A stretch of DNA of 64,000 nucleotides from Taibaiella sp. KBW10 (GTDB taxonomy: Bacteria; Bacteroidota; Bacteroidia; Chitinophagales; Chitinophagaceae): NCBI RefSeq assembly GCF_003852495.1, contig NZ_QAJI01000001.1, positions 506,935-570,934 on the forward strand, read 5' to 3'. This document shows positions 62,970 through 64,000 of this stretch, piece after piece. A model generated the notes under the pieces. That model did not search any database. It saw nothing but the letters and a program-made list of their open reading frames with translations, and was not told the origin of the DNA. The translations under genes were made by a program, and so were the position numbers. Every line of letters starts with the position of its first letter. Position 1 is the stretch's first letter.

Positions 62970-63953
62970 ATGAAAAAATTTATAATCTTACTTTGCCTTG
63001 CCGGTATTAGTGCATCGGGGCATGCGCAGTTGAGTATCGGATCTGCCGGCAGCCTGACCATTACGTCTGCGACAAGCTTCTATATCGAGGGACTGACCTT
63101 AAGCCCCTCGGCCAACCTCACCTTGCAGAATACCACAATTAATGTGTCTGCCACACCGGTCGCTATAGGAAGTGGCAATAGTATTGCCAGTGTGTATACT
63201 ATTACTCCCGCACTGAGCTTTTCGGGAGCTATTGGTATTCGTTATACTGCAGGCCAGCTAAATAGCAACCAGGAAAATACGCTATCTATGGTTAAATCGG
63301 GAGCAACCAGCACATTTACTTCCGTACCCAGTAATACAGGCGGTACAGGTAGCTATTATGTAATGGCTTCCGGCCTGAGTAATGTACTGCTCAACAAAAT
63401 AACGGCGACCAGCACCGCCGTGCCGTTACCCATTCATTACCAGAATATGCAAATAATCAATGCTTCTTCCTGCACCATGCAATTGAGCTGGCAAGCTGAT
63501 GGCGCTAAGGCTTCTGATTTCAATATCGAACGCAGTGAGGATGGCAAGAATTTTCAGGAATTACCGGCCAGTGTATCACAGTCTGACAGAGATTTTAAGG
63601 CTATTGATCGGCAACCCTTACCCGGCCGGAATTTTTATCGCTTAGCGATTCGGGAAGCCGGTAGCCCGGTTTATTATAGTACTGTCCTTTCGGAAAACAA
63701 TTCTTGCACGCAGAATCAGGCATTGATGATTTATCCTAATCCCGCAAAAGGAATGGCCACCCTATCTTTAGCGAATACTCCTTCCGAGCAGGTTACGATT
63801 AAGCTTACCGATTTGAGTGGCAAAGTGATCCGGAGCTTCCAAACGACCAAACAGGTTAGCATGCTACAATTTCAGGGTATTATACCGGGACATTATCTAC
63901 TGCAGGTACAAAACGGCACTACAATACAAAACACGCCGATCATCTTACTGTAG
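62970..63953 (+). CDS. Secreted protein with T9SS type A sorting domain
   Basis: 327 residues. Signal peptide MKKFIILLCLAGISASGHAQ, an N-terminal beta-rich region (about 20-150), an ERSEDGKNF fibronectin-like segment, and a C-terminal type A CTD (about 245-327: LMIYPNPAKGMATLSL, LTDLSGKVIRSF, GHYLLQVQNG). Probably the T9SS-exported partner of the preceding fiber-like protein. Confidence 0.82.
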   Translation: MKKFIILLCLAGISASGHAQLSIGSAGSLTITSATSFYIEGLTLSPSANLTLQNTTINVSATPVAIGSGNSIASVYTITPALSFSGAIGIRYTAGQLNSNQENTLSMVKSGATSTFTSVPSNTGGTGSYYVMASGLSNVLLNKITATSTAVPLPIHYQNMQIINASSCTMQLSWQADGAKASDFNIERSEDGKNFQELPASVSQSDRDFKAIDRQPLPGRNFYRLAIREAGSPVYYSTVLSENNSCTQNQALMIYPNPAKGMATLSLANTPSEQVTIKLTDLSGKVIRSFQTTKQVSMLQFQGIIPGHYLLQVQNGTTIQNTPIILL

Positions 63954-64000
63954 GCCTACTAAATCGTTCTAAAAGATTTACTATAACAGAAAAGCACTCT

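Overview
The window looks like the chromosome of a Bacteroidota bacterium, most likely a Chitinophagaceae/Sphingobacteriales-type organism. The pointers are the LpxC-FabZ fusion inside an lpxD-lpxC/fabZ-lpxA operon, C-terminal type IX secretion (T9SS) sorting domains, DUF3109, DUF4199 and DUF4349 proteins, FucP-type sugar permease, many genes with poor Shine-Dalgarno sequences, and the Bacteroidota -7 promoter element TAnnTTTG in front of many genes. This placement is inference from gene content; no 16S rRNA is present.

Layout. 0-6.4 kb: a partial DUF445 membrane protein diverges from an HD phosphohydrolase followed by the lipid A operon (lpxD, lpxC/fabZ, lpxA, orphan ABC ATPase), then a Vat-like xenobiotic acetyltransferase on the other strand. 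6.5-9.6 kb: lepA, a DUF3109 protein, a His-rich small secreted protein. 9.8-15.5 kb: a complete RND tripartite efflux operon. 15.7-18.3 kb: a probable sulfide/persulfide-handling operon (persulfide dioxygenase-rhodanese fusion, TPMT-like methyltransferase, small Cys-tailed membrane protein, thioredoxin). 18.3-31.9 kb: housekeeping genes (Nnr metabolite repair, C1 peptidase, TIGR01777 protein, isocitrate dehydrogenase, Crp/Fnr regulator, DUF4349, coaE-ribH, yajC, coaD, rfbC, YifB/ComM, PaaE-like reductase) and tRNA-Arg(TCT). 32-39.4 kb: an AT-rich accessory stretch with a tandem array of six paralogous small secreted two-cysteine proteins, each its own transcription unit, followed by a T9SS cargo protein and a likely small RNA. 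39.4-46.9 kb: recQ, then an operon-like run of ACP, acyltransferase, hotdog dehydratase-like protein, ketosynthase, GmhA, HddC-like and GmhB-like genes, i.e. an acyl-chain module joined to a heptose-nucleotide module. 46.9-57.3 kb: 3-hydroxyacyl-CoA dehydrogenase, PAP2-like membrane protein, FucP-like permease and ROK kinase (divergent), a dihydroorotase-like protein with degenerate metal ligands, DUF4199, GT2, dxr, rseP and an orphan ccmB. 57.5-64 kb: outer-membrane barrel, T9SS cargo proteins, small secreted proteins, a 177-bp direct repeat pair, and tRNA-Gln(TTG) whose 3' end plus terminator is duplicated 3.2 kb away.

Most striking for follow-up: the six-gene secreted array; the direct repeats that each carry a promoter and a terminator-like hairpin; the tRNA-Gln 3'-end duplication bounding a small accessory segment; two very long perfect hairpins that share the core GCGCCTTCGGCGC; the acyl/heptose operon with catalytically unusual DH and GmhB members; and several genes whose -7 element sits only 4-8 bases before the start codon, implying leaderless mRNAs. 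No CRISPR array, insertion sequence, integrase or rRNA was seen.
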